From contig NZ_FNUD01000002.1 in assembly GCF_900106095.1 (NCBI RefSeq), forward strand, positions 3,493,501-3,557,500: a stretch of DNA of 64,000 nucleotides, in the 5' to 3' direction. Below are positions 43,646-52,550 of the stretch, piece by piece. The notes beneath the pieces were generated by a model that was not told where the DNA came from, did no database searches, and saw only the letters and a list, made by a program, of their open reading frames with translations. A program made the position numbers and the translations under genes. Position 1 is the first letter of the stretch. Each line of letters starts with the position of its first letter. This stretch comes from Pseudomonas deceptionensis. GTDB lineage: Bacteria; Pseudomonadota; Gammaproteobacteria; Pseudomonadales; Pseudomonadaceae.

Positions 43646-43696
43646 GTGCCTGAGCTCAGGCCATTTTGAAATACGATTTTTTCAACAAAATCGGCC
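43646..43696. repeat. IS-end relic matching 30115-30165
   Basis: See the partner at 30115-30165: 51 nt, ungapped, about 80 percent identical. It lies at the break point of the ureohydrolase relic. Confidence 0.5.
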
Positions 43697-43782
43697 AAAT
43701 AGGACATCCATCAGGGACGGCGACCGGCCAAAAACGGCGGTGCGATAAGGTTGGCGACTGCTTAAATCAAAAGGGGCCACGC

Positions 43783-44619
43783 ATGAGAAAATATTTGGTT
43801 TTGTTGTTGGTTGGTGCCACAGGAGTTGCTCAGGCGCAATCGATATGCACTTATCCATGGTATCAATCAGTCGATAAGAGATTCCATACAACTGACGGGC
43901 AAGGGCATGGGCCGGATATAGGCTCCGATGAATGGAAATCAGTGATCGAATTCAAATTAGGGGTTCGCGATGGGGCAAATGTCCCTGAACGAAGTTCCGA
44001 TCAGTGGTGCCAATACATTGATCAGCATATCAATGGGATGCAAGTGACTGGGGGCAGTACGGAAAAATCGTCGATAGTCAATGAGACGCCTGGCCCTTCT
44101 TACGATTGCGCCAAGGTGAAGCCTGGCGCTATCGAAGCGATGATATGTGAGGACAAGGCGTTATCCGTGCTCGATCGCAATCTGTCGGAAGTTTATGCCA
44201 GCGCGAGAGTCAAGGCCGGCAACGAGCATCCACCCCGGCTTAAAGCAGAAGAACGTGGATGGATAAAGGGTCGCGACGACTGCTGGAAGAGTGATTACGT
44301 CGGTGCATGCTTGCGCATGGAGTACCAGCGCCGCATCGCCGAGTTGCAAGCACGGTACCGATTGGTACCGGAAACCGGTCCTGTCTATTACGAATGCGAG
44401 GGCAACCCTGCCAGAGAGATTGCTGCCATGTTCTTTAAAACCGATCCGCCGACATTAATCGCCGAGCGTGGAGACAGCGTATCGCTCATGTACCAGCAGC
44501 CAAGTGGCAGTGGCGTAAAGTACCTTGGACGCAATGAAACTCTTTGGGAACATCAGGACGAAACTATAATCACTTGGGGATACGGTGCGCCCGAATCACA
44601 TTGCAAAAGAAAACCTTGA
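43783..44619 (+). CDS. Periplasmic lysozyme inhibitor with LprI-like and MliC-like domains
   Basis: The 278-residue protein starts MRKYLVLLLVGATGVAQAQS, a signal peptide cut after AQA. The middle (CAKVKPGAIEAMICEDKALSVLDRNLSEVYASA... DDCWKSDYVGACLRMEYQRRIAELQARY) is the LprI-type lysozyme-inhibitor domain. The end (VYYECEGNPAREIAAMFFKTDPPTLIAERGDSVSLMYQQPSGSGVKYLG...LWEH) is MliC-like with its SGxxY motif. It should protect the cell wall against host or rival lysozymes. The open frame upstream of ATG 43783 is not conserved and lacks a signal peptide. Confidence 0.8.
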   Translation: MRKYLVLLLVGATGVAQAQSICTYPWYQSVDKRFHTTDGQGHGPDIGSDEWKSVIEFKLGVRDGANVPERSSDQWCQYIDQHINGMQVTGGSTEKSSIVNETPGPSYDCAKVKPGAIEAMICEDKALSVLDRNLSEVYASARVKAGNEHPPRLKAEERGWIKGRDDCWKSDYVGACLRMEYQRRIAELQARYRLVPETGPVYYECEGNPAREIAAMFFKTDPPTLIAERGDSVSLMYQQPSGSGVKYLGRNETLWEHQDETIITWGYGAPESHCKRKP

Positions 44620-44654
44620 GCAACGATCCAGTCAGCTGGGTAATTGCATTCTGG

Positions 44655-44687
44655 CGAAAGCTAGCAAGTAGCCTGAGGCAGCTTTCG
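44655..44687. terminator. Hairpin after the lysozyme-inhibitor gene
   Basis: CGAAAGCT (44655-44662) pairs with AGCTTTCG (44680-44687), about 35 nt after the stop codon. No T-run follows. Confidence 0.35.
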
Positions 44688-44835
44688 TGAAAGGATGCAC
44701 CGGCCGATATCAGACCTGCCTGACTCTCTGTTTTCTACCAATATCTGCCGACCGTGACAGGCATAAATCTGCCAAAAGCGACCAATCCAACAAGTACTCA
44801 GTACTCCACTGGGTCCGCGCTGGAGTGGGGCCGGG

Positions 44836-45084
44836 CTACGGGACATCCATTAGCTCAACGATGTCGACTTTAGCTTTAGTGAAAGTATGTTTAAGGTGGC
44901 ACTCACCATTATCTGATAGTACATAGACCCGGAGCGTTGCGCAGTAGTCATCTATGTTTGATATTTTTTCTTTGAATTGACTACGACAAGCTTCAGTCGT
45001 TCTTCGATGACTCCCTTCAGGGAGATCAACCTTCCGATCCCACAAGATTTGTGAGAGCACAAATCCCAGACCCTGTATCAACAC
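44836..45084 (-). CDS. Hypothetical protein (doubtful)
   Basis: An 82-residue frame reads KVDLPEGSHRRTTEACRSQFKEKISNIDDYCATLRVYVLSDNGECHLKHTFTKAKVDIVELMDVP, which looks protein-like with three cysteines. No family is recognised and no good ribosome site is visible. The rest of 44688-45104 shows nothing else. Confidence 0.35.
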   Translation of the reverse strand: MLIQGLGFVLSQILWDRKVDLPEGSHRRTTEACRSQFKEKISNIDDYCATLRVYVLSDNGECHLKHTFTKAKVDIVELMDVP

Positions 45085-45104
45085 TTTTGTTATGGAGAAG
45101 TTTC

Positions 45105-45539
45105 ATGAATGTCGACTGGCTTAACTTCACTCCCTGGTCATCCCTTGCCGGTGGCGCATTGATTGGTCTCGCGGCCAGTCTATTCGTGGTCGCTAATGGG
45201 CGTATCGCAGGTATCAGTGGCCTGATTGGCAGTCTTTTACAGCGAGGGAGTGAGGGGGGGAGTGAGAAAGCGCTTTTTCTCCTAGGCCTGCTTATCTCGC
45301 CGCTTCTATGGGGCTCGTTCTCCTCGCTACCAAAGATTGAGTTCCAAAGTGGCTGGTTCGGACTGATCGTCGCCGGTGTATTGGTGGGTATCGGCACACG
45401 CTACGGATCAGGTTGCACCAGTGGCCATGGGGTATGCGGCATATCGCGCCTTTCGCCGCGATCGATGGTTGCTACTGCGTGTTTCATGTTCAGTGGTTTC
45501 GTCACGGTGTTTGTCTTGCGTCATCTGCTTGGGGGTTGA
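45105..45539 (+). CDS. YeeE/YedE-family membrane protein, first half
   Basis: The 144-residue protein has four to five membrane segments and the conserved [26 protein letters not shown] motif with two cysteines. The family (PmpA/YeeE type) is linked to uptake of thiosulfate or other sulfur compounds, with the cysteines relaying the sulfur species. GGAG is 9 nt before ATG 45105. The partner half begins 2 nt after the stop. Confidence 0.9.
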   Translation: MNVDWLNFTPWSSLAGGALIGLAASLFVVANGRIAGISGLIGSLLQRGSEGGSEKALFLLGLLISPLLWGSFSSLPKIEFQSGWFGLIVAGVLVGIGTRYGSGCTSGHGVCGISRLSPRSMVATACFMFSGFVTVFVLRHLLGG

Positions 45540-45541
45540 AA

Positions 45542-45961
45542 ATGACTAAACTGACTGCGTTCATTACTGGCCTGCTGTTCGGTTTGGGGCTGCTTTTGGC
45601 AGGGATGGCCAACCCAAGCAAAGTACTCGCTTTCCTGGACCTAACCGGTGCTTGGGACCCGTCCTTGGGATTAGTCATGGTCGGGGCAATCGCCGTGGCC
45701 GTTGGCCCGCTAGCATGGGCACACCGACAATCCAGTTCGCTGCTGGGAAAGCCAATGCAGCTTCCGATCAAACGTGAGTTGGACAAGCGCTTGATCGGCG
45801 GGAGCCTGTTGTTCGGCATCGGCTGGGGAATAGCGGGCATCTGTCCTGGCCCCGCAGTGGCAGTTCTGCTGACAGGACGCTGGCAAGTGATCGTTTTCAT
45901 GTTGGCCATGCTGGCCGGCATGTTGTTGTTTACCGCGCTGGAGAGCCGGCGCAACCATTGA
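45542..45961 (+). CDS. YeeE/YedE-family membrane protein, second half
   Basis: The 139-residue protein starts MTKLTAFITGLLFGLGLLLAGMANPSKVLAFLDLTGAWDPSL, the usual start of the PmpB-type half, and contains GIGWGIAGICPGPAV with the conserved cysteine. Together with the preceding gene it should form one split YeeE-like channel. Such pairs often stand beside rhodanese, sulfur dioxygenase or ArsR-type regulator genes. None is seen here. Confidence 0.9.
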   Translation: MTKLTAFITGLLFGLGLLLAGMANPSKVLAFLDLTGAWDPSLGLVMVGAIAVAVGPLAWAHRQSSSLLGKPMQLPIKRELDKRLIGGSLLFGIGWGIAGICPGPAVAVLLTGRWQVIVFMLAMLAGMLLFTALESRRNH

Positions 45962-46363
45962 CCGAAGCCTGCGTATTACTGCCGGACTGCTTCTCATTTG
46001 CCTCGGTCTATCCGTGTGATCGGCGTGTGGGGAGTGGATAGTTTAGTGCCGTTTTTGGCCCAGAGTGTGTAAAAACGTTTTTACGCGCAGCATGAATCCT
46101 AAACTTTAGGGTGGAGTTCCGAAACTATTTCACTATGTGGGCTTGGCGATGGCTCTTACACGCCAGTAATGCACCGCACTATGGGCACGGCATATGTCGC
46201 TTATCAATGGTCGACCTCGTGCCACCCTGAAAAGAGTATCGGACAGAAAAGATATGAAAAACACTTCAGTTTTTAACGAAGAATGAACAACAGGTGTGAT
46301 TTATTGGGCGTAAGTTCGAACTGAACTTCCCGCCTTTCTGGCGATACCCTGTGAGTGCATTAA
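45962..46363. other. Intergenic DNA with an IS scar
   Basis: No gene is visible. GGCCCAGAGTGTGTAAAAACG at 46057-46077 is the exact reverse complement of 30330-30350. A short self-complementary stretch (AAAAACGTTTTTA) is in the middle of the scar. Confidence 0.45.
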
Positions 46364-46387
46364 TTGAAACGCACAATTTCCCCTTTG

Positions 46388-47416
46388 ATGGTTGAAAAAC
46401 GTTCGATGCTCCGGAGGATTGCGCTTTGCTCGGGAGTGACCTTCGCTCTTCTGCTGACAGCGGGCGGCTACTGGCTATTTACGCCACCCGCACCTTATGT
46501 ACCCTTGAGCGGCTTAGATCCCGCGTCGGTGTCAATGATAGCTGTGGGTGATCAAGGCAGCGGCAAGTGGCTGCAGTGGCAAGTAGGTCAAGCCATGGAG
46601 AAAGTTGCGTCCACTGAGGGGCGGCTGAACATGGTGGTGCTTCTAGGCGACAATTTTTACGGTAACTCGTTAACCAGTACTCATGACCTCAGCTGGCAAA
46701 TCAAGTTCGAGCGTGTTTATTGGGGCCGCTGGCTCAGTCATGTACCGTTCTACCCTGTGCTAGGTAACCATGATTACCCAGTGTCGCAAAAGTATGAGAT
46801 CGAGTACGGGCAACAGCACAAGGGGTCAGGCCGCTGGCAGATGCCTGCGAGCTTTTACGTCAAGGATTTCGGTGATGTAGACGGGCGGCCATTGGTGCGC
46901 ATGGTATTCCTTGACACATCGGCGCCACGTGAAAGCTTGCAACAGCAAATTGACTTGATTGATCAGGCATTTCAGGCAGGCGGAGCGGCTCCTGTATGGC
47001 GAATCGTGGCGTCCCATCACCCTGTACGCAATCAAGGTCAGCATGGTGATGACTCGGATCTGGTGGCCAGGCTGTTACCGGCTTTACAGCGCAACAAAGT
47101 GGATATGCTTTTATCAGGTCATGATCACAATCAGCAATTGCTGTTGCGTGCAGGGGAGCCTGCTTGGGTCATCTCCGGTGCTGGAGGTCAGAGCCTTTAT
47201 GCCCTTAAGACGCCTGCGCCTGATAGTACATTCTCTACATCGTCAGCCGGTTTTGCTAAGCTCGACTTGGATGCCAATCAACTGCGGTTAGCTTATTACA
47301 ATGATCTAGGTGGCCTGGAAGTTTGTTATCGCTGGGTTAGAGAATGTCCGTGGATGGCTAAAGGTTGTTTACTGCCCGATGAACCACAAGGGACCAGTAT
47401 GCAGTTAGCACAGTGA
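46388..47416 (+). CDS. Metallophosphoesterase, purple/tartrate-resistant acid phosphatase type
   Basis: The protein (342 residues from ATG 46388) has an N-terminal membrane anchor or signal (MLRRIALCSGVTFALLLTAGGYWLF). It also has the calcineurin-type motifs in ACP5 order: VGDQGSGKW, LLGDNFYGN, VLGNHDYPV, VASHHPVRNQ and LSGHDHNQQ. These residues bind two metal ions and hydrolyse phosphomonoesters in the periplasm. The start is uncertain: a TTG at 46364 and ATGs at 46388 and 46406 are all in frame and none has a good ribosome site. Confidence 0.85.
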   Translation: MVEKRSMLRRIALCSGVTFALLLTAGGYWLFTPPAPYVPLSGLDPASVSMIAVGDQGSGKWLQWQVGQAMEKVASTEGRLNMVVLLGDNFYGNSLTSTHDLSWQIKFERVYWGRWLSHVPFYPVLGNHDYPVSQKYEIEYGQQHKGSGRWQMPASFYVKDFGDVDGRPLVRMVFLDTSAPRESLQQQIDLIDQAFQAGGAAPVWRIVASHHPVRNQGQHGDDSDLVARLLPALQRNKVDMLLSGHDHNQQLLLRAGEPAWVISGAGGQSLYALKTPAPDSTFSTSSAGFAKLDLDANQLRLAYYNDLGGLEVCYRWVRECPWMAKGCLLPDEPQGTSMQLAQ

Positions 47417-47687
47417 GTCACCCCTGACGTTATAGACGTACCCGAAAGATTACTTTTGCAGTAGCTGAGCTGTCTATAGGGGGAGCGTACGTTTTGCTAA
47501 TTGATGGGCGCTATAGGGTTATTTTGTCGATCGGGCGCATGAATAGGGCTGAAACACTTCCGTACCACAAAATTAAACTGTCGCCCGGATATGTTCAAGA
47601 TAAAACAAGTAGAGCAATGGTGTTGTTCCTAGTTCATATATCCTCGATTAGCATATGCTTCACCTCCAGACTCATGGCATCATCTGG

Positions 47688-47850
47688 GTGCAATAGCCGC
47701 ACTTGAAAAGGATCTCTTTGCACTTGTCGCCGTCACCTTCGTCGAAGTCGTGCATATCTGGATGCTGAAACGAACCCATGTCATCGCGCACGACTTGGGC
47801 TGGCTTGATCAATTTGACCTCTTCAGGATGACATCGTACTTGCCGCTATA
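47688..47850 (-). pseudogene. Gene remnant of unknown family
   Basis: The minus strand reads VKLIKPAQVVRDDMGSFQHPDMHDFDEGDGDKCKEILFKCGYCTQMMP and stops. The segment AQVVRDxxGxxxHPD resembles the N-terminus of small phage- or pyocin-associated proteins in Pseudomonas. It has no start codon with support, and an adjacent frame carries KVSRYSGKYDVILKRSN. It is probably debris. Confidence 0.3.
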
Positions 47851-47884
47851 ACGGCTGACTTTGAATTGGGAGAGGTTTTGTTGC

Positions 47885-47901
47885 GGGGGGGGGGGGGGGG
47901 G
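47885..47901. repeat. Homopolymer of 17 G
   Basis: A run of 17 guanines lies between the gene remnant at 47688-47850 and the hypothetical gene at 47977. Such long G-runs are rare in this genus. It may be slippage-prone or a sequencing or assembly artefact. Confidence 0.9.
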
Positions 47902-47976
47902 TGAGATGAGTCGGTTTTGATAGACAGACGAGTAAGCGCTTCTAGGAAGCGCAAGCCAGAATAGTTTGTCATGCGC

Positions 47977-48339
47977 TCAGGCAGCGCAGTAGTTTTGCCT
48001 TATTGAATGCTTTTCAGAATTAACATGTTGAGCCTTATGTTCATGGGCTATAAACGGCTCAAAAAGTCCAATAAGGAGTTTTTTTAGTTTCAGCGCTACA
48101 TGCTCTTCAAGATCGGTAATTGTACATTTTGAGCTAAGTGATCGATGGATTTGTCCGTTTGGAATTTCTAGCGCCTCAAGAAACCCATCAATGAAACCAT
48201 CAATATAACCTTCTAGTCGCTCGCATTGAGCAAGACGTGACAGCCCTCCTGGGGCGCCTTGATAGTTCCAGGAGACATGAAACTGTCCACCGATATTTTT
48301 TACTTCTATGTATTTGAATCTCTCTGAGAAGGTACTCAT
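47977..48339 (-). CDS. Hypothetical protein
   Basis: The 120-residue protein starts MSTFSERFKYIEVKNIGGQFHVSWNYQGAPGGLSRLAQCERLEGYIDGFIDGFLEAL. GGAGAG lies 7 nt before the ATG, a convincing site. The C-terminus is rich in histidine and lysine. No family is recognised. GC is lower than in the core genes. Confidence 0.6.
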   Translation of the reverse strand: MSTFSERFKYIEVKNIGGQFHVSWNYQGAPGGLSRLAQCERLEGYIDGFIDGFLEALEIPNGQIHRSLSSKCTITDLEEHVALKLKKLLIGLFEPFIAHEHKAQHVNSEKHSIRQNYCAA

Positions 48340-48442
48340 GCTTCACTCTCCATAACGATGCATGTTCTTGTTAGGTAGGTAAAACTATAGATTTCGGCTG
48401 TTAAAGTCTATTTCTTGGTAATGCTAGCGATGAAATCCTTAT

Positions 48443-48785
48443 TCAGGCGGCATTTGCTCGGCTCTCTTTCATCATCCAAGGGGCGTTAGCTCTGATCAGC
48501 GCAGCCATCGACGGTGGGCTGACGCTGTTGCCACACATATGAACCTGTTGGGTTTTGGTGAAGGACTTACCGTCGACGCGATGGCTGATGATGTAGTCGC
48601 CCGAGAAGCCGTGGTTTTGTACTGCTAAGCCGGTTACAGCATCCATAGGCACATATCGACGATCACATGCGGAGTGCCTTTGATGGTCATGGCGACCAGT
48701 GCCAGGCGGTCGTGGGTAGTGATGGTCGGCGCAGATACTGCGTGTCGCCTTATCACTGTTGTCGCATTAGCTGCTCCGGAAGACT
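48443..48785 (-). pseudogene. DNA cytosine-5 methyltransferase, C-terminal relic
   Basis: One frame (about 48650-48785) reads APTITTHDRLALVAMTIKGTPHVIVDM. The next frame (48443-48652) reads GFSGDYIISHRVDGKSFTKTQQVHMCGNSVSPPSMAALIRAN. Together they are motifs IX-X of a phage-type C5 cytosine methylase, with a frameshift and loss of the catalytic N-terminal part. Confidence 0.65.
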
Positions 48786-48806
48786 GCGACATTCTGCTTA
48801 TTTGCT

Positions 48807-49160
48807 TTAGTCCACAAACTCTGTCGCTGCCTTGACCTTGGGTTTGTTTGGCGGAGCTGCGTGTGCAGATGACACCTCTTTGGTGTAACTGTCAGTGCTT
48901 CCAGCGCGCCAGCAGTCTAGTTTTTGCATTTTGTTCACGACCCAAAGGGCATGTGCGAGGAATAAAGCGGCAGTCCCGCAGCCAATCACTACAGTGATCG
49001 TTTCAAGCAAATGCACGCCACTGCGAGCATTCCCGCCGTATTCAGTTTTGAAGTCGAGAAGAGATTTATCCATGTGTACATGGCATAGGCTATCCTTACC
49101 CAAATTGAGGTAACGGGTTTTAGAGATAAGAGTGCCGAAACTTGATTTATAGGGCGGCAT
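48807..49160 (-). CDS. Hypothetical protein with one membrane segment
   Basis: The frame has a hydrophobic helix (ITVVIGCGTAALFLAHALWVV) after a short polar N-terminus. The tail is rich in K, P and A. ATGs at 49160 and 49073 are both possible starts and neither has a clear ribosome site. No family is recognised. It diverges from the small membrane protein gene at 49190. Confidence 0.45.
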   Translation of the reverse strand: MPPYKSSFGTLISKTRYLNLGKDSLCHVHMDKSLLDFKTEYGGNARSGVHLLETITVVIGCGTAALFLAHALWVVNKMQKLDCWRAGSTDSYTKEVSSAHAAPPNKPKVKAATEFVD

Positions 49161-49189
49161 CTGGATATGACTGAAAAAGGAGCTTCTAC

Positions 49190-49417
49190 ATGAATGCCAC
49201 GCAGCGCAGCCTTGTTGAGATATCTCTCGTAGTATTAGGGGTGGGGTCCTTATTAGTAGGGGCTATACTTTTAGTACTTTTTTATCTAGAAATCGGAAGA
49301 TTAGACTACCTGTTTGATCCCGAGCAGTTTGCATTAATAGTTTGGCCTCCATTTTTTATTGGCGCTATTTTACTCTGGGCAAGAGCTTTTTTTAGGTCTG
49401 CTGATAAGTACGAATAG
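49190..49417 (+). CDS. Small two-helix membrane protein
   Basis: The 75-residue protein has two hydrophobic segments (VEISLVVLGVGSLLVGAILLVLFYL and FALIVWPPFFIGAILLWARAFF) and a short polar tail. AGGAG is 8 nt before the ATG. No family is recognised. Confidence 0.55.
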   Translation: MNATQRSLVEISLVVLGVGSLLVGAILLVLFYLEIGRLDYLFDPEQFALIVWPPFFIGAILLWARAFFRSADKYE

Positions 49418-49536
49418 GTTCTATCAGGCACTCATATTTTTTGTTTATGATATTTAGAATGTCAGTTACGGAAGGCTAATAAGGCCTGCCAATTGCTTTT
49501 CACTCATCTGGTTGGCGCCGCGAATGAAGCGCGATA

Positions 49537-49797
49537 TCAGATCCTGTCCCCATCGATCCCGGTACGCGCCATGGTTCGTTTCAGCGGGGCGTCATCGTTG
49601 TGATAAAGAGCTGTGACAATCGTTCGTGACAGCACGAGTGCTTCTTTTTCCTTCGTACTCAGCCTCTCGCGGTCGCGCTTATCACGCTTCTGTTCGGTTG
49701 CAGATCTGCCCATGGCTTGCCTCTTCAAGCCCTCTGGGAGGCAGGTGGTGTTGGGTTTGCCAAGGCGTCGTTGTGCCGATGCGTTGACGCGCTTCAC
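49537..49797 (-). CDS. Hypothetical basic protein or fragment
   Basis: An 86-residue frame, rich in K and R, reads RRLGKPNTTCLPEGLKRQAMGRSATEQKRDKRDRERLSTKEKEALVLSRTIVTAL. It looks like part of a real gene, but no family is recognised and no ribosome site is seen. Confidence 0.35.
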   Translation of the reverse strand: MKRVNASAQRRLGKPNTTCLPEGLKRQAMGRSATEQKRDKRDRERLSTKEKEALVLSRTIVTALYHNDDAPLKRTMARTGIDGDRI

Positions 49798-49889
49798 ATG
49801 TGACTGCCGAAGAAGGCGAACACTGTCAGCGTGATGCCAATGCGCAAAGTCCAGCAGTTCAGGAATTTTCCGAACTGCTTAGCGTTGAA

Positions 49890-50145
49890 CTACTCTGCTT
49901 TTGCCTCTAGCTCACGAGCATAGGTAATGACGTTGTTGTAGCCGAAGCGCTCGGCTACGACTGCGCCTATAGCCTGATTGATCAGCGAAAAGGTGTTGTT
50001 GCCGCTCGGGCGCACGATGATTAGCGGGGCCAGCGGTGGCGGTTGTACGCCGGGCTTTTTGTAGAACTCGGCCGTGGCCTGCTGGGCTCGTGCGCGCAAC
50101 CCGTCGAGAACGTTGATCGCTGAGCGATTGATGGGTGCATGGTCG
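49890..50145 (-). pseudogene. Hypothetical gene fragment
   Basis: The frame reads APINRSAINVLDGLRARAQQATAEFYKKPGVQPPPLAPLIIVRPSGNNTFSLINQAIGAVVAERFGYNNVITYARELEAKAE to its stop. The N-terminus lacks a start codon with support. The composition is protein-like. No family is recognised. Confidence 0.35.
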
Positions 50146-51095
50146 ATCCTCGACTTGGGCTACGGGTATTCGTCGGCACTCAGACCTTACGACAAGGGTG
50201 AGCTGAGGAATAACTGCAGGCAGTAAAAAGCCCAGTCGAAACCGGGCTGTGTTGCACTCTTAAAAGCCACCGAATGTAAGAACAAGGCTGTGCGGGCGTG
50301 CCCTTCACGATTTACTTGTGCATAGGCTGAGTCCTCCGTTTTGAGTGTCAGCAGGTAAGGGGTGATACAGGTGTGCAGTGTCTGCTGGACTGGCATCCGC
50401 ATCGGTCTTTGCTCAAGCCGTAACAAAGCTGGAGCACAGTCAGATGCATCCTGGTGCTGGGGAGTACCAAGGGCTCTGGCAGTTAGCGACAGGCTGTCGT
50501 GGCGCTGGTTAATTCGGATTAACCGACCAGATCAAAAGAGTCAGCGCGGCGCGTAATTCTCAGTTCGCCGCCTCTGCGCTCACTGGGGCGGCGATTACGT
50601 CGAGCCATCCCGCTATCATCAAGACCTTGCATAGTCATCACTCCGACTAGCAGCAAGCAGAGCGGTGTGACGATCTGTCGGCGCATCGCTGCGGCGACCA
50701 TCGCGCCTTGGCGGTGAACGCCGAGCTTGAACATGGCGCAGGGTCGCAAGGATGACGCGGGAGAGGGTGAAGGCCCTGCAGATACCAACCTTGATCCTGT
50801 AGAAACCGGCCTGAAGCTGCTCGATGTGATCCCGGAGTCCAACTTGACGCGACAGACACTAACCACCAGCGGCACCGGCTGCGTGGCTCATGCAGCTCAT
50901 AGAGCCCAACATGAGCCAGCGCATGCTCAACGAATTATCGGTATCACCAGCTACGGCGATCAAGGATTGATCGCGTTTCAGGCCTGTAAGACCTATGTTG
51001 CAGGTGTGTTCGTCTCAGAGTGATGGATTTAGACCCATGGCCTGTAGTAATCGGAGTATTTCACTCAGAGGGCTCAGTGTTCTAGTGTTGATTAT
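50146..51095. other. 950 nt without a supported gene
   Basis: Several short frames occur on both strands. One minus frame ends ARRNRRPSERRGGELRITRRADSFDLVG (50519-50600) and one plus frame covers 50727-51023, but none has a family match together with a good start. GC is core-like. The stretch is probably decayed coding DNA. Confidence 0.4.
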
Positions 51096-52349
51096 TTACC
51101 GGAATTCAAAAAGTTCGATGTGCAAGTTAGTTTGTGGAATATTCAGTGCTCGCATAATTTCACGAACGTTAACCAATAGGCCCTTAGGACCGCAGAAACT
51201 GATTTGAACCTTGTCGGGGGAGGTTTTTTTAACGGCTTGACGCATTGTTTCGGCCAGTACATCGAGACCCTTGTCATTGCTCACAAACTCGACGCCTCGA
51301 GCTTGTGCCATACCGAGCAAGTGCTCTGCGGGCGGGAAGGCGCGAGCGGGATTGAAGCAATATACAAGGGTCGCTTTATCCAGATTTTTAGCGCCAGGAT
51401 CTTTCAGCCAGGAAACAAATGGTGAGATGCCCACGCCTGCGCCAATCCAGATTTCGCGTTCAGCCTGGGGCTGGCGTTTAAAGCGGCCATATGGGGCGTA
51501 AATATCTGCGAGCATGCCAATCTTGACCTGTTCGGTCAGTTTTTTGGTGTAGTCCCCCAGTGGCCGTATCAAGAACTCGATCTGTCCACTTTCATCATTG
51601 GCGCTTGCAATGGTGAAAGGATGAGGCTCTCGCAGGCCATTTTGTTTCATCGCCAGAAAAGCAAATTGCCCAGGTTTGAAGGCGAACCCTTTGTGTACCG
51701 GAGTGAGTGTTAAGTGAAGTGTTCCATTTTTGCTCGTAACTGCGGTTACCCGATATTCGCCAGCGCGGGCGACAAAGGGGTACAGCGTTAATTTGTAGAC
51801 TGCTGCAATCACACCCAATCCGCATAGTGAGACCAGCCATACCCCGGAAGGGCTAGTCAAAGTAATCGGTGATTTAAAGCTGAGCCAGTGCACAATTACG
51901 ATCAAGAACAATAGGCCGGACAGTTTGTGCCACCAGCGCCAGACGTTGTAGGGAATATTACGGTTTAAGGCGAGCAGAACAATCAAGCCCAGGGCGACGT
52001 AGCTCAATTGACGTACGAGCCGGGTCCAGTACTTGGGCAGCTCCCAAATAGGTACGCTGTTCCAGGCATCCAGATTGGCCTTGAAAACAAAGTGGTAGGT
52101 GGCAAATACCAAGGCCCAGACACCTAGCCATTTATGCGCATCATAGACTCGGTCCAAGCCACCAAAAATGTTTTCAATCACCCTCCAGCGACTCGCGAGC
52201 AGGCAGGACGCAGCCATGTAAACCATGGCTGTCGCGCCGAGTACCAAACTCAGGGTCGCCGAGGTTAGCCAAGTATTGACAGGGATCTCGATTAGCAGAG
52301 ATATGGTTGTGATTAACAATAAACCGACGATCCAGTGCCAGTTTTTCAA
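51096..52349 (-). CDS. Ferric-reductase-like membrane flavocytochrome
   Basis: The 417-residue protein has about six N-terminal membrane helices with paired haem histidines (HKWLGVWALVFATYHFVF and WWHKLSGLLFLIVIVHWL). FAD-binding (EPHPFTIAS) and NADH-binding (IWIGAGVGISPFVSWL, ISFCGPKG) domains follow. It should carry electrons from cytoplasmic NAD(P)H across the membrane, to ferric iron, oxygen or a periplasmic acceptor. The start is a TTG with AAGGAG 8 nt upstream. It lies 201 nt after the cytochrome b561 gene on the same strand. Confidence 0.88.
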   Translation of the reverse strand: MKNWHWIVGLLLITTISLLIEIPVNTWLTSATLSLVLGATAMVYMAASCLLASRWRVIENIFGGLDRVYDAHKWLGVWALVFATYHFVFKANLDAWNSVPIWELPKYWTRLVRQLSYVALGLIVLLALNRNIPYNVWRWWHKLSGLLFLIVIVHWLSFKSPITLTSPSGVWLVSLCGLGVIAAVYKLTLYPFVARAGEYRVTAVTSKNGTLHLTLTPVHKGFAFKPGQFAFLAMKQNGLREPHPFTIASANDESGQIEFLIRPLGDYTKKLTEQVKIGMLADIYAPYGRFKRQPQAEREIWIGAGVGISPFVSWLKDPGAKNLDKATLVYCFNPARAFPPAEHLLGMAQARGVEFVSNDKGLDVLAETMRQAVKKTSPDKVQISFCGPKGLLVNVREIMRALNIPQTNLHIELFEFR

Positions 52350-52550
52350 CGCTTATGCTCCTTTTAGCAACCCGAGGTATGGTTTGAAAATTTACTTTCA
52401 TCTTCATTGAGAAGGCACGTATCTCAGACCTTAGCAGGTTACAAAAAAAGGGAGGGTGATCTCGATCAGCACCATGGCACGTGAAGTGTGAGCCTCGTCG
52501 GTAATCGAGAGAGTTACAGATAAACACATAAGGCGTGTAAGCAAGTCCGG

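Noticed and set aside
49537..51095. Additional genes at 50187-50426, 50519-50875 and 50727-51023
   Set aside because: These short frames lack ribosome sites and similarity. They overlap each other and look like decayed DNA.
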